A stretch of DNA of 48,506 bases from positions 1-48,506 of the IMG/VR virus record IMGVR_UViG_3300008450_006936. The stretch is one strand, 5' to 3'. Position numbers and translations under genes: made by a program. Below are positions 11,922 to 20,412 of this stretch, piece by piece. How positions within the stretch are numbered: position 1 is the stretch's first letter; each line of letters opens with the position of its first letter. The notes under the pieces were generated by a model. It did not search any database. It saw only the letters and a list, made by a program, of their open reading frames with translations, and was not told the origin of the DNA. Origin of the DNA: a virus.

Positions 11922-14221
11922 TATTTAATTCTTACTTTTAATTGTTTTCCATCTTTATTTACCGCATCAGTTGTTGATACTGATGTTAAACCTAATATAT
12001 TTGTTGTGTTATTTAATAATGTAAAGATAACTCTATATTCAGTTGTATTATCCAACACCCCATTACCATTTGTTATTAGTGAACCGATGTTTATAAAACT
12101 ACCTCTGTTGTTTCCATAATTAGTAGGATTACCTTTTGTTGTAAATTCTACCTTTTCAAATTTTAATTTAGTGTTATCATAATTTAATTGGAATTGAGTC
12201 CCAACTAACTGTTCTTGTAATGGGTCTACTGATAGAGTTGCAATCACGTTATTACCTACAACCTCACTCATTATTATCACATTTACTTCATTTGTAATCG
12301 TATTACCCATTAAACTCATAGTTCTAACAGAATTACCACTAACACTTTGTAATGCAGAATGAGACATATTAACATCACCCTTCCAAAACACATTATAGTT
12401 AAAACTATTTAGTAAAGATGTGGTACTTAAATTTATTGGTGAATATACACTATTAGTTGAATTAGGTTTCGTATTCCAATTTAACTTTGTAATCAAATCA
12501 TATTCAGATTTTGGTAGTATCTTCATATAATCAGATAAGTTATTAGAACCATTTCCGATTATTTCTTCACCCACCAAATGTTGTATTAGTTTGTATGTAT
12601 CTCTTTCATCAAATATACCATTCCCATCTACATCTGCGTTCATAAACTGAATACCACTACTAAACTCCAGTCCATTTTCATTTCCGAACAAACCTCTATT
12701 AGATAATTCTTTGAATGCAATGAATACATCTGATACCGTCACAACATTGTTGTATAATGATGCTACATTAGTTGTACTTAACTCTACTCCATGTGATTTG
12801 TAGTTTTGTGATTGGGTAAATGTAAACTCTGCTTGTAATCCCCAAAAGAAACTTGCTCTTCTTATGTTAGATGTGAATGATGAACCTGCAAAGTTAAATT
12901 CCGTTGGTGTATAAATCCAATAGGCAGCCCAATACATATCCTCCCATTGATATGTTACAGGTCCATCCCACAAATCAAATAATTTTAAATTAGTAAGACT
13001 ATTTGGTGAAACACCTACTGGAAATTCTCTCTTATCAATTAGGATTTGGTATCTCTGATTTGATGTTTCGTAATCATACACCACACACCATTCAACTTGT
13101 CCACCGGATGTAGTTCCTCTAAATCCATTTCCAGCAACCTTTACGGTATCTAAATCAGATGTCATATCTACTCTACCCAATCCATTTAGAGTTCTACTTA
13201 CATTAGTTGTGGGTGAATACTGATTATTACTTTGTGCTAATAACTTTGTGGTAAATTTAGTTTCATCTATACTCTGACCGAATGTAAAATTAAATTGTGC
13301 TCTTAATACATCTCCATTTGAGTGAGTTACACTATTGGTATAGAATTCAGTAAATGTTGCATCATCGGGATTAGTCCAAGTTCCATATTCAATTACATAA
13401 GGGTTATTCCAATTGTTTGATAAATCATTCCAACACGATGCACCATTCCATTTTGCTACTGCATAGTTCTCACTACCATTACTACCATTGGGTTCGCCAC
13501 CACACCAGTTGTTATATACACCTTGAATGTTTCCATTAGTTTGTCCATTTTGGGTTTTCATCAATGTCCCCTTTTCAGGTCCAGCATCTATTACCCATCT
13601 ACCATCTATAACTTCATCCGTTGCTGCGAACCACACATTTGTAGCAGGAACATTTACTCGGATAAATTCTTCTTCAGATGTAGATGTTATTGTTACTAAA
13701 TACCCTTGTTGTCCTTTGAATGTTGTTGCCAATGACCTACTTCTCGCGTTTGTGTAAGTAGTTCTATCTGCAGTAGCAGTTAGTGGTCTATAAAAGTGCC
13801 CATTGACTCCATTGTAAAAAAATCCAACTGGGTTGACAGTTGCAGCCACTGATATTTGAACATTACCTTTTACTGAACCCGTATTTACTTTTAGGTTTGC
13901 TAATGCAATGTTGATATTAGCCATTGTACCAGTTACTACTAAACGAGTCTTATTACCAGGTAGAGTAAATCCACTTGCAGGTGATAATCCATCCAATCTA
14001 TCCAAATAAAAAGTAGTACCAGATGGTGGGTTAACTAAACTGATTGATGCAAGTAGAGTTTCAGTTGCCCCAAATCCGCTTAATACGAACCCACTTGCAT
14101 CTTGTCCGTTGGTTGATTGAGTAAATGATTTAGGGTCTGGTGCAGAAACGGTTTGAGAATACCCCTGGATTTGTACTAATAGTATAAAAATAAGAGCAAA
14201 AACAAACCGTTTCATAATCAT
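11921..14221 (-). CDS. Secreted C-type lectin / dockerin-like / cohesin-like protein
   Basis: A 766-residue exported protein; MKRFVFALIF at the third residue may be the true start (14215). Signal peptide to about 23 (GYSQ). Domains: a beta domain (25-130); a C-type lectin domain (about 135-280) with GYLVTIT, WFAATD, EPN at 243-245 and WND at 264-266, the Ca2+/sugar ligands that in animal and bacterial lectins favour mannose-type sugars; an unassigned aromatic region (290-480); a dockerin-like part (about 495-555) with VSDVFIAFKEL and the Ca2+ loop ADVDGNGIFDERD (529-541); and a cohesin-like beta domain (655-766). The part from 490 on is paralogous to the protein encoded next upstream. Ca2+-dependent sugar binding and scaffold assembly are inference from these motifs. 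Confidence 0.8.
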   Translation of the reverse strand: MIMKRFVFALIFILLVQIQGYSQTVSAPDPKSFTQSTNGQDASGFVLSGFGATETLLASISLVNPPSGTTFYLDRLDGLSPASGFTLPGNKTRLVVTGTMANINIALANLKVNTGSVKGNVQISVAATVNPVGFFYNGVNGHFYRPLTATADRTTYTNARSRSLATTFKGQQGYLVTITSTSEEEFIRVNVPATNVWFAATDEVIDGRWVIDAGPEKGTLMKTQNGQTNGNIQGVYNNWCGGEPNGSNGSENYAVAKWNGASCWNDLSNNWNNPYVIEYGTWTNPDDATFTEFYTNSVTHSNGDVLRAQFNFTFGQSIDETKFTTKLLAQSNNQYSPTTNVSRTLNGLGRVDMTSDLDTVKVAGNGFRGTTSGGQVEWCVVYDYETSNQRYQILIDKREFPVGVSPNSLTNLKLFDLWDGPVTYQWEDMYWAAYWIYTPTEFNFAGSSFTSNIRRASFFWGLQAEFTFTQSQNYKSHGVELSTTNVASLYNNVVTVSDVFIAFKELSNRGLFGNENGLEFSSGIQFMNADVDGNGIFDERDTYKLIQHLVGEEIIGNGSNNLSDYMKILPKSEYDLITKLNWNTKPNSTNSVYSPINLSTTSLLNSFNYNVFWKGDVNMSHSALQSVSGNSVRTMSLMGNTITNEVNVIIMSEVVGNNVIATLSVDPLQEQLVGTQFQLNYDNTKLKFEKVEFTTKGNPTNYGNNRGSFINIGSLITNGNGVLDNTTEYRVIFTLLNNTTNILGLTSVSTTDAVNKDGKQLKVRIK

Positions 14222-14222
14222 G

Positions 14223-15872
14223 TTATTCTATTACCAAGTTAATTCTATTTCCACTTGCATCAACTGCGTCTGCTAATACAAAGAAGAATAAACCAGTAGT
14301 GTTTGTTAACGCAACTTTAGGAGTGAATATTAATTTATATGGAGTACCTTTTTTAATTCTTGCAGTTTTCAGCTGGTCAATGGAACCAAATGTCAATCTA
14401 CCACCATCGTTGGTTGAGAAATTGGTTACGGTATTTCCTGCATCAAATATAATGTTATCCAAATTTAATTTATTATTATCATAATCCATAATAACTTGTA
14501 ATCCTGCCAATCCTTCTTTTGTTAAATTTGTAGTTAATACAACCTTATTATTTTCCAAAGTAATTGATACATTTAATTTAGCAGTTTCTAAATCTTCGGT
14601 TTTATACGCCATTATAGATGGTACACTCATAGATTTTTTTAAATTCACCTCACCATTAATTGAATTTGTGAATTGTCCAGCTGCTATTCTACTTGCAATT
14701 ACCGATGGGTCAGATGAATGTGACCAGTTTAAATCACCACCCCATGCAAATACCGCGTAGACCTCTTTGATTGGTGTATCAATAGTTACCTTATACTTTG
14801 GAATACCATCTAACCAACTTTGATTTAATAAACCACTAAACCATCTCCAAGATGTTGCAGTGTTTGTTGGTATAAATGCGTTTGTAGATACATCTTGCCC
14901 CATCACATACGCAAATGAGTAATATGAATCTGATTCATTAAATGTATCATCGTTTTTAGTAATGTTACCCACTTTCTTTTCCAAATTAGAGTATGTAAAG
15001 AAGTTTGGAGTTCCACTAATATCAGTTTGTGAATGTCCTAAAAAGGCCTTATATGAATCAGATACTGTAATTACATTGTTCATCCAAGCTTTTGATGATG
15101 CAGGTGATACAAATACACCAACCTCATCCCCAACTTTAACTTGCGTTGTGAAAAGTGCTTCACCACTCGAATCTAATGGTAATTGTGCAATTGATTGTTG
15201 TGAAAAATCAATAGTACCATCCGTTTTCAACTTCATTAACTGAACATAATGGTCTGTAATAGTGTATCCTTGTGGGAATAAAACTCTAACTTTAAATTGA
15301 GACGTGTTACCCGTTACATTTGTTAATGATAAATTCGTAGCATTACGGGTGATAGGTGCGATATTTGCAGATGCATCACTAATAGCATACGCCAAATCCA
15401 ACTTATGAATATCGTTGTAAGTATTTTGGTCTTTTAACACAAACTTTTGAGTTGCTATATCACCATTGATTGCAGCATCGGTTCTTTGAACGGTTAATTG
15501 TCCAACATTCCAATCTGAATTTACTGCATACCCCCAAGGTGTAGTTTGATATTGTTCATATAAGCTAGTAGCTGCCTTATTTGGAGCTGGAGTGAATTTG
15601 TAGTTATCCCATCCAGTATAGAATGTTTGAACTGAATTACCTTGTGAGAATACCGTACTATTTGACACCATTGCCAGTGCTTTGTTATTAAACGAATATC
15701 TCAACCAAAAATAACGAGGAGTTGTAGTTCCTCTATCTATGGTATATTTTACAGTCAGAGTATCACCAACTTGATAAGGAGGTGCTGGTGTTACGGATTG
15801 TGATACGGTTATTTGACTGAAGGATGCTAGCGATATTAAAAATACCGCTAAAAACAATAAGAATTTTTTCAT
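14223..15872 (-). CDS. Secreted dockerin/cohesin-like protein, paralogue of the lectin protein
   Basis: A 549-residue exported protein from ATG 15872, which follows the upstream stop by one base; a frame start at 15887 would add five residues before the signal peptide (MKKFLLFLAVFLISLASFSQ). An N-terminal beta domain begins PPYQVGDTLTVKYTID. Residues about 265-330 match the dockerin-like segment of the lectin protein (NNVITVSDSYKAFLG, then NDDTFNESDSYYSFAYVMGQDV), with the Ca2+ loop degraded. Then a GDLNWSHSSDPS segment and a C-terminal cohesin-like domain (about 430-549, LQVIMDYDNNKLNLDNIIFDAG, ending in DAVDASGNRINLVIE). No lectin domain. A shared C-terminal architecture suggests the two proteins assemble together or on a common partner. 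Confidence 0.75.
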   Translation of the reverse strand: MKKFLLFLAVFLISLASFSQITVSQSVTPAPPYQVGDTLTVKYTIDRGTTTPRYFWLRYSFNNKALAMVSNSTVFSQGNSVQTFYTGWDNYKFTPAPNKAATSLYEQYQTTPWGYAVNSDWNVGQLTVQRTDAAINGDIATQKFVLKDQNTYNDIHKLDLAYAISDASANIAPITRNATNLSLTNVTGNTSQFKVRVLFPQGYTITDHYVQLMKLKTDGTIDFSQQSIAQLPLDSSGEALFTTQVKVGDEVGVFVSPASSKAWMNNVITVSDSYKAFLGHSQTDISGTPNFFTYSNLEKKVGNITKNDDTFNESDSYYSFAYVMGQDVSTNAFIPTNTATSWRWFSGLLNQSWLDGIPKYKVTIDTPIKEVYAVFAWGGDLNWSHSSDPSVIASRIAAGQFTNSINGEVNLKKSMSVPSIMAYKTEDLETAKLNVSITLENNKVVLTTNLTKEGLAGLQVIMDYDNNKLNLDNIIFDAGNTVTNFSTNDGGRLTFGSIDQLKTARIKKGTPYKLIFTPKVALTNTTGLFFFVLADAVDASGNRINLVIE

Positions 15873-15873
15873 T

Positions 15874-16527
15874 TTATTTTTCCTCAAATAGATTAGTTAT
15901 AAGTTTTTCCGAAGCTTTCTTTAAGGCGTTACTTAAAGATGTTTGGTTGAACTTACCACCTTCATCTACTATGAGAGTTGACATAGAGATTTCGGATGAT
16001 GATTCTTCAACCATAACCTCTTTTGCCTTTTTGCCATCCTTATAAAGTGTTCCCTTTAATCTGATGACAACTTCTTCTTCATTTTTGTGAAATACGGAGA
16101 TGTTTTTCTTTGTTGTTAAAACATCTAAATATACAATTTGTACCTGTAACTTATTTGATGCCGACTGGGACAACCCCAATCCTCGTTCTTGTAAATACTC
16201 TTCTAGTACGTTTTTAACACCAAATTCTAATTGTCTGTTTCCAGCTAATTTTCCAATTTTTACATTGTTTGTTACTGATTCAACCCAAATATGGTCATCT
16301 GCATTATACCATATGTTATTTGGATTATCTTTCCATCCACCATCAAGTTTTATAGTAAGCCATCTAACAATTGCAGCAGTTGTTTCTGTTTTACCAGTAA
16401 ACTGCAAATAGACCATATAAACTTGAAAAGAAAATCCCAGTGCTACTATTGAAGCACACATCCACAATACTAGGGATGCTAAATAATTACCTATGGTTGG
16501 TAAGGCAACTGTTTTTATATAATTCAT
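15874..16527 (-). CDS. Membrane-anchored periplasmic protein with CsgG/YajG-like tail
   Basis: A 217-residue protein with one long N-terminal membrane segment (about 15-42, NYLASLVLWMCASIVALGFS) that is not obviously cleaved, then a soluble domain. The domain has LEFGVKNVLEEYLQERGLGL and QVQIVYLDVLTTKK, an order of helix then strand seen in CsgG and YajG/LpoB-type outer-membrane biogenesis proteins, and ends in KFNQTSLSNALKKASEKLITNLF, which resembles the end of the CsgG-like protein (FNQSTISIATKKALDIACARI). It is the first gene of the secreted-protein operon, after a 68-base gap with an ATATTTATA motif. A role in export or assembly of the following gene products is inference. Confidence 0.6.
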   Translation of the reverse strand: MNYIKTVALPTIGNYLASLVLWMCASIVALGFSFQVYMVYLQFTGKTETTAAIVRWLTIKLDGGWKDNPNNIWYNADDHIWVESVTNNVKIGKLAGNRQLEFGVKNVLEEYLQERGLGLSQSASNKLQVQIVYLDVLTTKKNISVFHKNEEEVVIRLKGTLYKDGKKAKEVMVEESSSEISMSTLIVDEGGKFNQTSLSNALKKASEKLITNLFEEK

Positions 16528-16580
16528 AAAGATTATAGTTTTTAATTAAAAACAAAATTAAATAACCTTTATTGTACTAC

Positions 16581-16591
16581 ATATAAATATG
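16581..16591 (-). promoter_or_regulatory. CATATTTATA motif before the secreted-protein operon
   Basis: The minus strand reads CATATTTATAT in the 68-base gap between the endolysin stop and the first gene of the secreted-protein operon, one mismatch from TATATTTATA seen before 2309, 4221, 8964 and 29118. It leaves a leader of about 50 bases before ATG 16527. No -33 TTG is seen. Confidence 0.35.
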
Positions 16592-16595
16592 AATA

Positions 16596-17429
16596 TTATC
16601 CTAATAAGTGATAATATTCTTTAAAATGTTTAATTCTATCTGCTAATCCAATTGTACCACCATTTACTCTTTTAGTAATAGATGTTACTACTGCATCAGT
16701 TGAACCACCATCGGCTAATTTGTTTAATCCATTTTTGGACCAGAACCATGCAGCTGATAATAATGCGTATTTTCCACTTACCACATCAGGATTGGAAGTA
16801 ATATTTTCTCCAATTGCAGTACCAAATTGAGTATAGTTATCCTTTCCTGTCAATTGGATATATCCTCTACCTCTAAACTTATACCCATCACCACTTGCTT
16901 CGGTTCCGTTTGCCATACGATTTGCATATACTTTATTTGCAATTTTTTCTGGTTTTCTTTCGTAAGGTAACGCAGATTCCAATGTTGGAAAATATTTCTT
17001 AAAAATACCATTCAAACCTTTTGCAGAATAGTTTAGATTTTCTTGTGTTGCTCTGAATCCGCCACTTTCGTGTCCACATTGTGCCAAAAAGTGTGCCAAT
17101 CTCAATGGAGTATTGATTTGGAATTTAGCCGCAGTATCAGGAATCATTGAGATTACTGCATCAGGAATATGTCCTTTTAGTTTTTCCAACTTCAATGGTC
17201 CTGAAGATACAATTGGTGCAGATGGTGTATGTGTTGGTGCGTTTCCTCCCATTATTTTTGCCCAAGTTGCCGGTCCTACAATACCATCGGGTGTTAAACC
17301 ATTTTTTGCCTGCCATTCTTTTACGGCTGCTTCGGTTTTAGGTCCAAAGTTAGTTACCGCAGGTGAAATACCTAATTTCTCCTGCATTAATTTTACGTTT
17401 TCGTTGTTATCTCCTTTTTTAAGTAGCAT
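16596..17429 (-). CDS. Endolysin: peptidoglycan-binding domain plus GH19 lysozyme
   Basis: A 277-residue cell-wall hydrolase. Residues 3-62 are a PG_binding_1 domain (GDNNENVKLMQEKL, FGPKTEAAVKEWQAKNGL, DGIVGPATW). A Pro/Ser/Thr linker follows. Residues about 82-277 are a glycoside hydrolase 19 domain (chitinase class I-type lysozyme): LAHFLAQCGHESGGF places the catalytic Glu at 121, and FRGRGYIQLTGKDNY (185-199) is the family substrate-site block. GH19 endolysins cut the glycan chain of peptidoglycan. There is no signal peptide, so it needs a holin or similar to reach the wall. The gene lies 13 bases after the ART-like gene. Confidence 0.95.
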   Translation of the reverse strand: MLLKKGDNNENVKLMQEKLGISPAVTNFGPKTEAAVKEWQAKNGLTPDGIVGPATWAKIMGGNAPTHTPSAPIVSSGPLKLEKLKGHIPDAVISMIPDTAAKFQINTPLRLAHFLAQCGHESGGFRATQENLNYSAKGLNGIFKKYFPTLESALPYERKPEKIANKVYANRMANGTEASGDGYKFRGRGYIQLTGKDNYTQFGTAIGENITSNPDVVSGKYALLSAAWFWSKNGLNKLADGGSTDAVVTSITKRVNGGTIGLADRIKHFKEYYHLLG

Positions 17430-17441
17430 AATTATTTGAGT

Positions 17442-18212
17442 TTAATATTTGGTTACAACTTTATAATCAAGTATAGATATTGGTTTGACGATGATTTCGT
17501 TCCATAAAGAAGTTTTATTTTGTTTACATTCTTCCCAATTTCTACAAAGATTGTTCTCATTATCAGGATAAGAGAAACGGAATAAATTAGCTGCTCTGTT
17601 TCCTTTATCAGTTGCGAACGATTTCACATCCGATTGAAATGCTGCTACCAACTTACCTTTTAGTTTAACCAAAACTTTACTTTCAGGTCTAAAAAACTCT
17701 TTCTGTTGTACGGTAAAAGTTGATAACGCGTAAGTGTAACCTGATTCTAAACTATCTACCAAATTTTTCATACCTTCCGGTGATGTCCAATGCATCGTTA
17801 TAACTTCAGTATCGGAGTTTCCGTATGTATCTTCAGTAAATTGTTTATCTAATAAGATATAGGGTTCAATTGCCCCTCTACTTTGAAAAAATGCTATCTT
17901 ATCGTTTTCTATATTAATAATGTATTTTGAAAATTCATCCTTCAACCCCCAAACTCTATGGTTTATAAAATCTTCTATGAAATCCAATACATTCTTTTTT
18001 GTAAGGTCTGAATATAATTCAGTTTCAACATATAATTGATACCCAAAATATTTGTTTATTAGTCCAACTAATTGAGAGTTATTATCAACAATACCACCCC
18101 TCACATCATATCCATCGTGTTGGAGTTGTAAAAATTCATTAGCAATAGCTTCCCACTCACTTATAGTATGGAAAGTTGCTTCTGGTTTTTGGTATCCTCT
18201 AACTGGGTACAT
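17442..18212 (-). CDS. Hypothetical protein with possible ADP-ribosyltransferase-like C-terminus
   Basis: A 256-residue soluble protein. The N-terminal half is not recognised. In the C-terminal half the order MHWTSPEGMKNLVDSLESGYT (about 143-163), then ALSTFTVQQKEFF, KVLVKLKGKLVAAFQSD and finally SLWNEIIVKPISILDYKVV recalls the R/H - STS - (E)xE strand order of mono-ADP-ribosyltransferases, where the final xNEIIVKP strand aligns with the usual NEVIxPxGTxFxV. A classical ExE is not present. T4 carries Alt/Mod enzymes of this class, which modify host RNA polymerase. This is a weak, motif-order match; conserved phage hypothetical is the safe call. Confidence 0.6.
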   Translation of the reverse strand: MYPVRGYQKPEATFHTISEWEAIANEFLQLQHDGYDVRGGIVDNNSQLVGLINKYFGYQLYVETELYSDLTKKNVLDFIEDFINHRVWGLKDEFSKYIINIENDKIAFFQSRGAIEPYILLDKQFTEDTYGNSDTEVITMHWTSPEGMKNLVDSLESGYTYALSTFTVQQKEFFRPESKVLVKLKGKLVAAFQSDVKSFATDKGNRAANLFRFSYPDNENNLCRNWEECKQNKTSLWNEIIVKPISILDYKVVTKY

Positions 18213-18224
18213 ATTTAATATATA

Positions 18225-19946
18225 TTAAACTTTGTATTTCTTTTTTAATAAGTCTATATGACTATACCCAGCCGTAGAAACTACTTTATATCCTTTATCT
18301 TCCCACTTTTTCATCTTACGAACTAAATTTTCATCTCTTGCATCATTAAATGCAACCTGAATATCATTTACTTTTGTTGGTTTATCTCCATTATCTTCTG
18401 GAAATGCCAATCTATATAAGGTATTTCTATCTCTTTTAGTTGGTTTATCGAAATTTTTAATTGGTGGAAGTCCAGCTTCTTTAGCTGCATCTTGTAAAAA
18501 TTGTTTACCTTCATCATCCAAATAATCTTCAGCAGCCATGTCATCCCCTTGCCCAACCATACTGGCCCAGTTACCTGCTAATACAACATTATGTGGTAAT
18601 CCTGTTTTATTTTCCTGATATTTGTATAATTCAGATTGGTCATTATATACATCCATCTCATCACCATCCCAACTTTCATTTGTAAAATTTGGATAATGCT
18701 TTTTCAGTTCATCGTGAATAAATTCTTGTTCGGAACCTTCTACATAATTACCCGCACTATCTCCACCTTCTCCCATAAATACAATTTTAGTATCTTTGGG
18801 ATATGTGTCTTTAACATCATCTATTACTTGTTTAGCACCTTCGATATTATCGTGTTCTACACCAAAAATAGTTGAACCCTTTTTAGTTTGGATTGTTCCC
18901 ATTTCTTCTCCTTCGGAAGAAACTCTTTTAGTTAGTTTAGACTTTTTTTTTTCAGCGGTTGCTATTGGTGCTGGTCCACCTGCTGCTCCCGTATCTGCTT
19001 TTTTGGCTCTGATACCAATCTTTTCTGCAAATTCATTTGAACGCTTTACCAATGGTTCGATTGGTTCATCAATGACCCTAACTTTCATTGGTATTGGGTT
19101 ATCAGGATTTGCAGCATTGTGTGCTACAATTGCAGCCCATCTATGGTGTCCATCCAATACATACCCATCATTAGAAACGTAAATAGGTGCGGTTATCTTT
19201 TCGTATGCTGGGTGGGATGGGTCAGCCAATACTTTACTCATTCCTGCCACTTTTACTCCCACTAATTCACTTTGAGTTGCTTTTAGTCTATCTGCAGGAA
19301 CTTCTACTGGGTCTGATACTTTAACACCATCTTTTTCCAACATTTTTTTGAAAAACTCTTCAGTATCTGCCTCTCCATTTTCATCTTTTGGAAGTTTATC
19401 AGCAGGTGAACCTGGGACAGGAGTACCTTTAAATTGTGGCATATCCTCACGAGGGATACCTTTATTACCATCACAATATAAGTTAGTTCCTGGAATAGTT
19501 ACTTTACATAAATTGAAGTTTGGTGCTTTTTCACCTTTAGCTTTTGCTTCAGCTCCCAATTGTGCCAACTTATCTATAACAGTAGATATTTGTTGTCTTT
19601 CGATTGGGGTTACTTGTGAAAGAGATTTAGCCGATGTATCCATCCCTGGCATCAAATCCTTCAGCTTTGGCATTCCACTATCCTTTGGAGTTTCAGCCGA
19701 TGATTTAAAATCCCCTGCACCCAGTTTTTGTCCTGGTTTAGTTGGTGCAGTGTTTTTTGGAGTTTGTTTGGATTGAGGTTCTCCTTTTGGTAATTGACCG
19801 TTATTAGATGCTTTAGCTTGCTCAATCTCTGCAGGAGTAGGTTTGTCATGTTTATTCGGGTCCATTTTTTGAACCACATAAACATTACCAGTTTTTTTGT
19901 TTTTTACAACATCTTCTTCCTTTAGTAGTGATTTAAGCTTTATCAT
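18225..19946 (-). CDS. Multi-domain protein with ParB-like nuclease domain
   Basis: A 573-residue protein. It begins MIKLKSLLKEE, a short amphipathic start of the kind seen on phage proteins, then a disordered Lys/Pro/Gln/Thr-rich region (to about 110). Residues about 220-300 carry a ParB/Srx-like fold: EVPADRLKATQSELVGVKV, then VSNDGYVLDGHHRWAAIVAH (the family DGxHRxxA box). After a Lys-rich linker, residues about 350-573 form another domain starting GSTIFGVEHDNIEGAKQVIDDV with KIVFMGEGGD and ending KWEDKGYKVVSTAGYSHIDLLK, loosely like TraB/ChaN or erythromycin-esterase-type TIKI proteins (GEGGD and a late H). ParB-like domains bind or cut DNA or hydrolyse CTP. Domain fusion is unusual. It starts one base after the small basic gene upstream. 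Confidence 0.75.
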   Translation of the reverse strand: MIKLKSLLKEEDVVKNKKTGNVYVVQKMDPNKHDKPTPAEIEQAKASNNGQLPKGEPQSKQTPKNTAPTKPGQKLGAGDFKSSAETPKDSGMPKLKDLMPGMDTSAKSLSQVTPIERQQISTVIDKLAQLGAEAKAKGEKAPNFNLCKVTIPGTNLYCDGNKGIPREDMPQFKGTPVPGSPADKLPKDENGEADTEEFFKKMLEKDGVKVSDPVEVPADRLKATQSELVGVKVAGMSKVLADPSHPAYEKITAPIYVSNDGYVLDGHHRWAAIVAHNAANPDNPIPMKVRVIDEPIEPLVKRSNEFAEKIGIRAKKADTGAAGGPAPIATAEKKKSKLTKRVSSEGEEMGTIQTKKGSTIFGVEHDNIEGAKQVIDDVKDTYPKDTKIVFMGEGGDSAGNYVEGSEQEFIHDELKKHYPNFTNESWDGDEMDVYNDQSELYKYQENKTGLPHNVVLAGNWASMVGQGDDMAAEDYLDDEGKQFLQDAAKEAGLPPIKNFDKPTKRDRNTLYRLAFPEDNGDKPTKVNDIQVAFNDARDENLVRKMKKWEDKGYKVVSTAGYSHIDLLKKKYKV

Positions 19947-19947
19947 T

Positions 19948-20076
19948 TTATCTACCTTGTCCTCTATATTTTTTAGGTTTCTCTTCGTATTTTGAGTAGG
20001 ATTTTTTGGCTACTCCAGTTTTCTTTTTACCAAACGAAATCTTTCTAGATGATTCTGAACTACCTTTCTTCGCCAT
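19948..20076 (-). CDS. Small basic protein (42 aa)
   Basis: A short open frame, ATG at 20076, stop TAA at 19948-19950. The 42-residue product starts MAKKGSSESSRKISFGKKK and ends KPKKYRGQGR; it is very rich in Lys, Arg, Ser and Gly and should bind nucleic acid or acidic proteins. It fits exactly between its neighbours (one base before the next start, six bases after the previous stop), which supports it as a real gene. From memory, short proteins with a similar KKYRGQGR end occur in T4-like phages. Function unknown. Confidence 0.7.
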   Translation of the reverse strand: MAKKGSSESSRKISFGKKKTGVAKKSYSKYEEKPKKYRGQGR

Positions 20077-20082
20077 CGAATA

Positions 20083-20382
20083 TTACTTTTTAGTATTTGC
20101 GTTTTTGTTTTGAGAAGGTTTTCTACCTCTACGGGCGCCATCTCCTTTAGCAGCACTTACCACATCTTTAGATTGTTTTACTACCTCTTTAGCAGCGGTT
20201 GCAACATCTTTAACTTCTTCTGCAATTCGTTTTGCTCGTACTTTTACTTCTTCTACTTTTTCTTCAATAGCATCTGGAATTAAGTCTCCATCTTTATCTT
20301 CATATATCTTTGTTTTTTTAAGATAAATTGTAGTTGCTGCAATTACAGTTGCTAATACTAAAATAACGATAAATGTTGTCAT
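20083..20382 (-). CDS. Single-pass membrane protein with Ca2+-loop and Ala/Lys coiled coil
   Basis: A 99-residue protein: one N-terminal membrane helix (TFIVILVLATVIAATTIYL), then a DKDGDLIPDAIE loop of thrombospondin-3/EF-hand type, then a long heptad-like helix rich in Val, Ala, Lys and Glu (VEEVKVRAKRIAEEVKDVATAAKEVV...), and a basic tail (GARRGRKPSQNKN). This is a common layout in T4-like phages from aquatic bacteria. It may be a membrane-anchored rod. A TATATTTA motif (20413-20420) lies in the 42-base gap upstream. Confidence 0.75.
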   Translation of the reverse strand: MTTFIVILVLATVIAATTIYLKKTKIYEDKDGDLIPDAIEEKVEEVKVRAKRIAEEVKDVATAAKEVVKQSKDVVSAAKGDGARRGRKPSQNKNANTKK

Positions 20383-20412
20383 GATTTTTGGTTTATAGTA
20401 AACGATTTATTT

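Noticed and set aside
11921-14221. Diversity-generating retroelement using the C-type lectin domain
   Set aside because: No reverse transcriptase gene and no second copy of the lectin 3' end as a template repeat were seen, and the lectin has a full Ca2+ site of the conventional type.
1-16527. Host chromosome or misassembled host fragment on the left side
   Set aside because: Gene direction, spacing, base composition and the start context are the same as in the phage half, and phage-type genes (membrane proteins, endolysin) are interleaved. A chimeric contig cannot be fully excluded from sequence alone.
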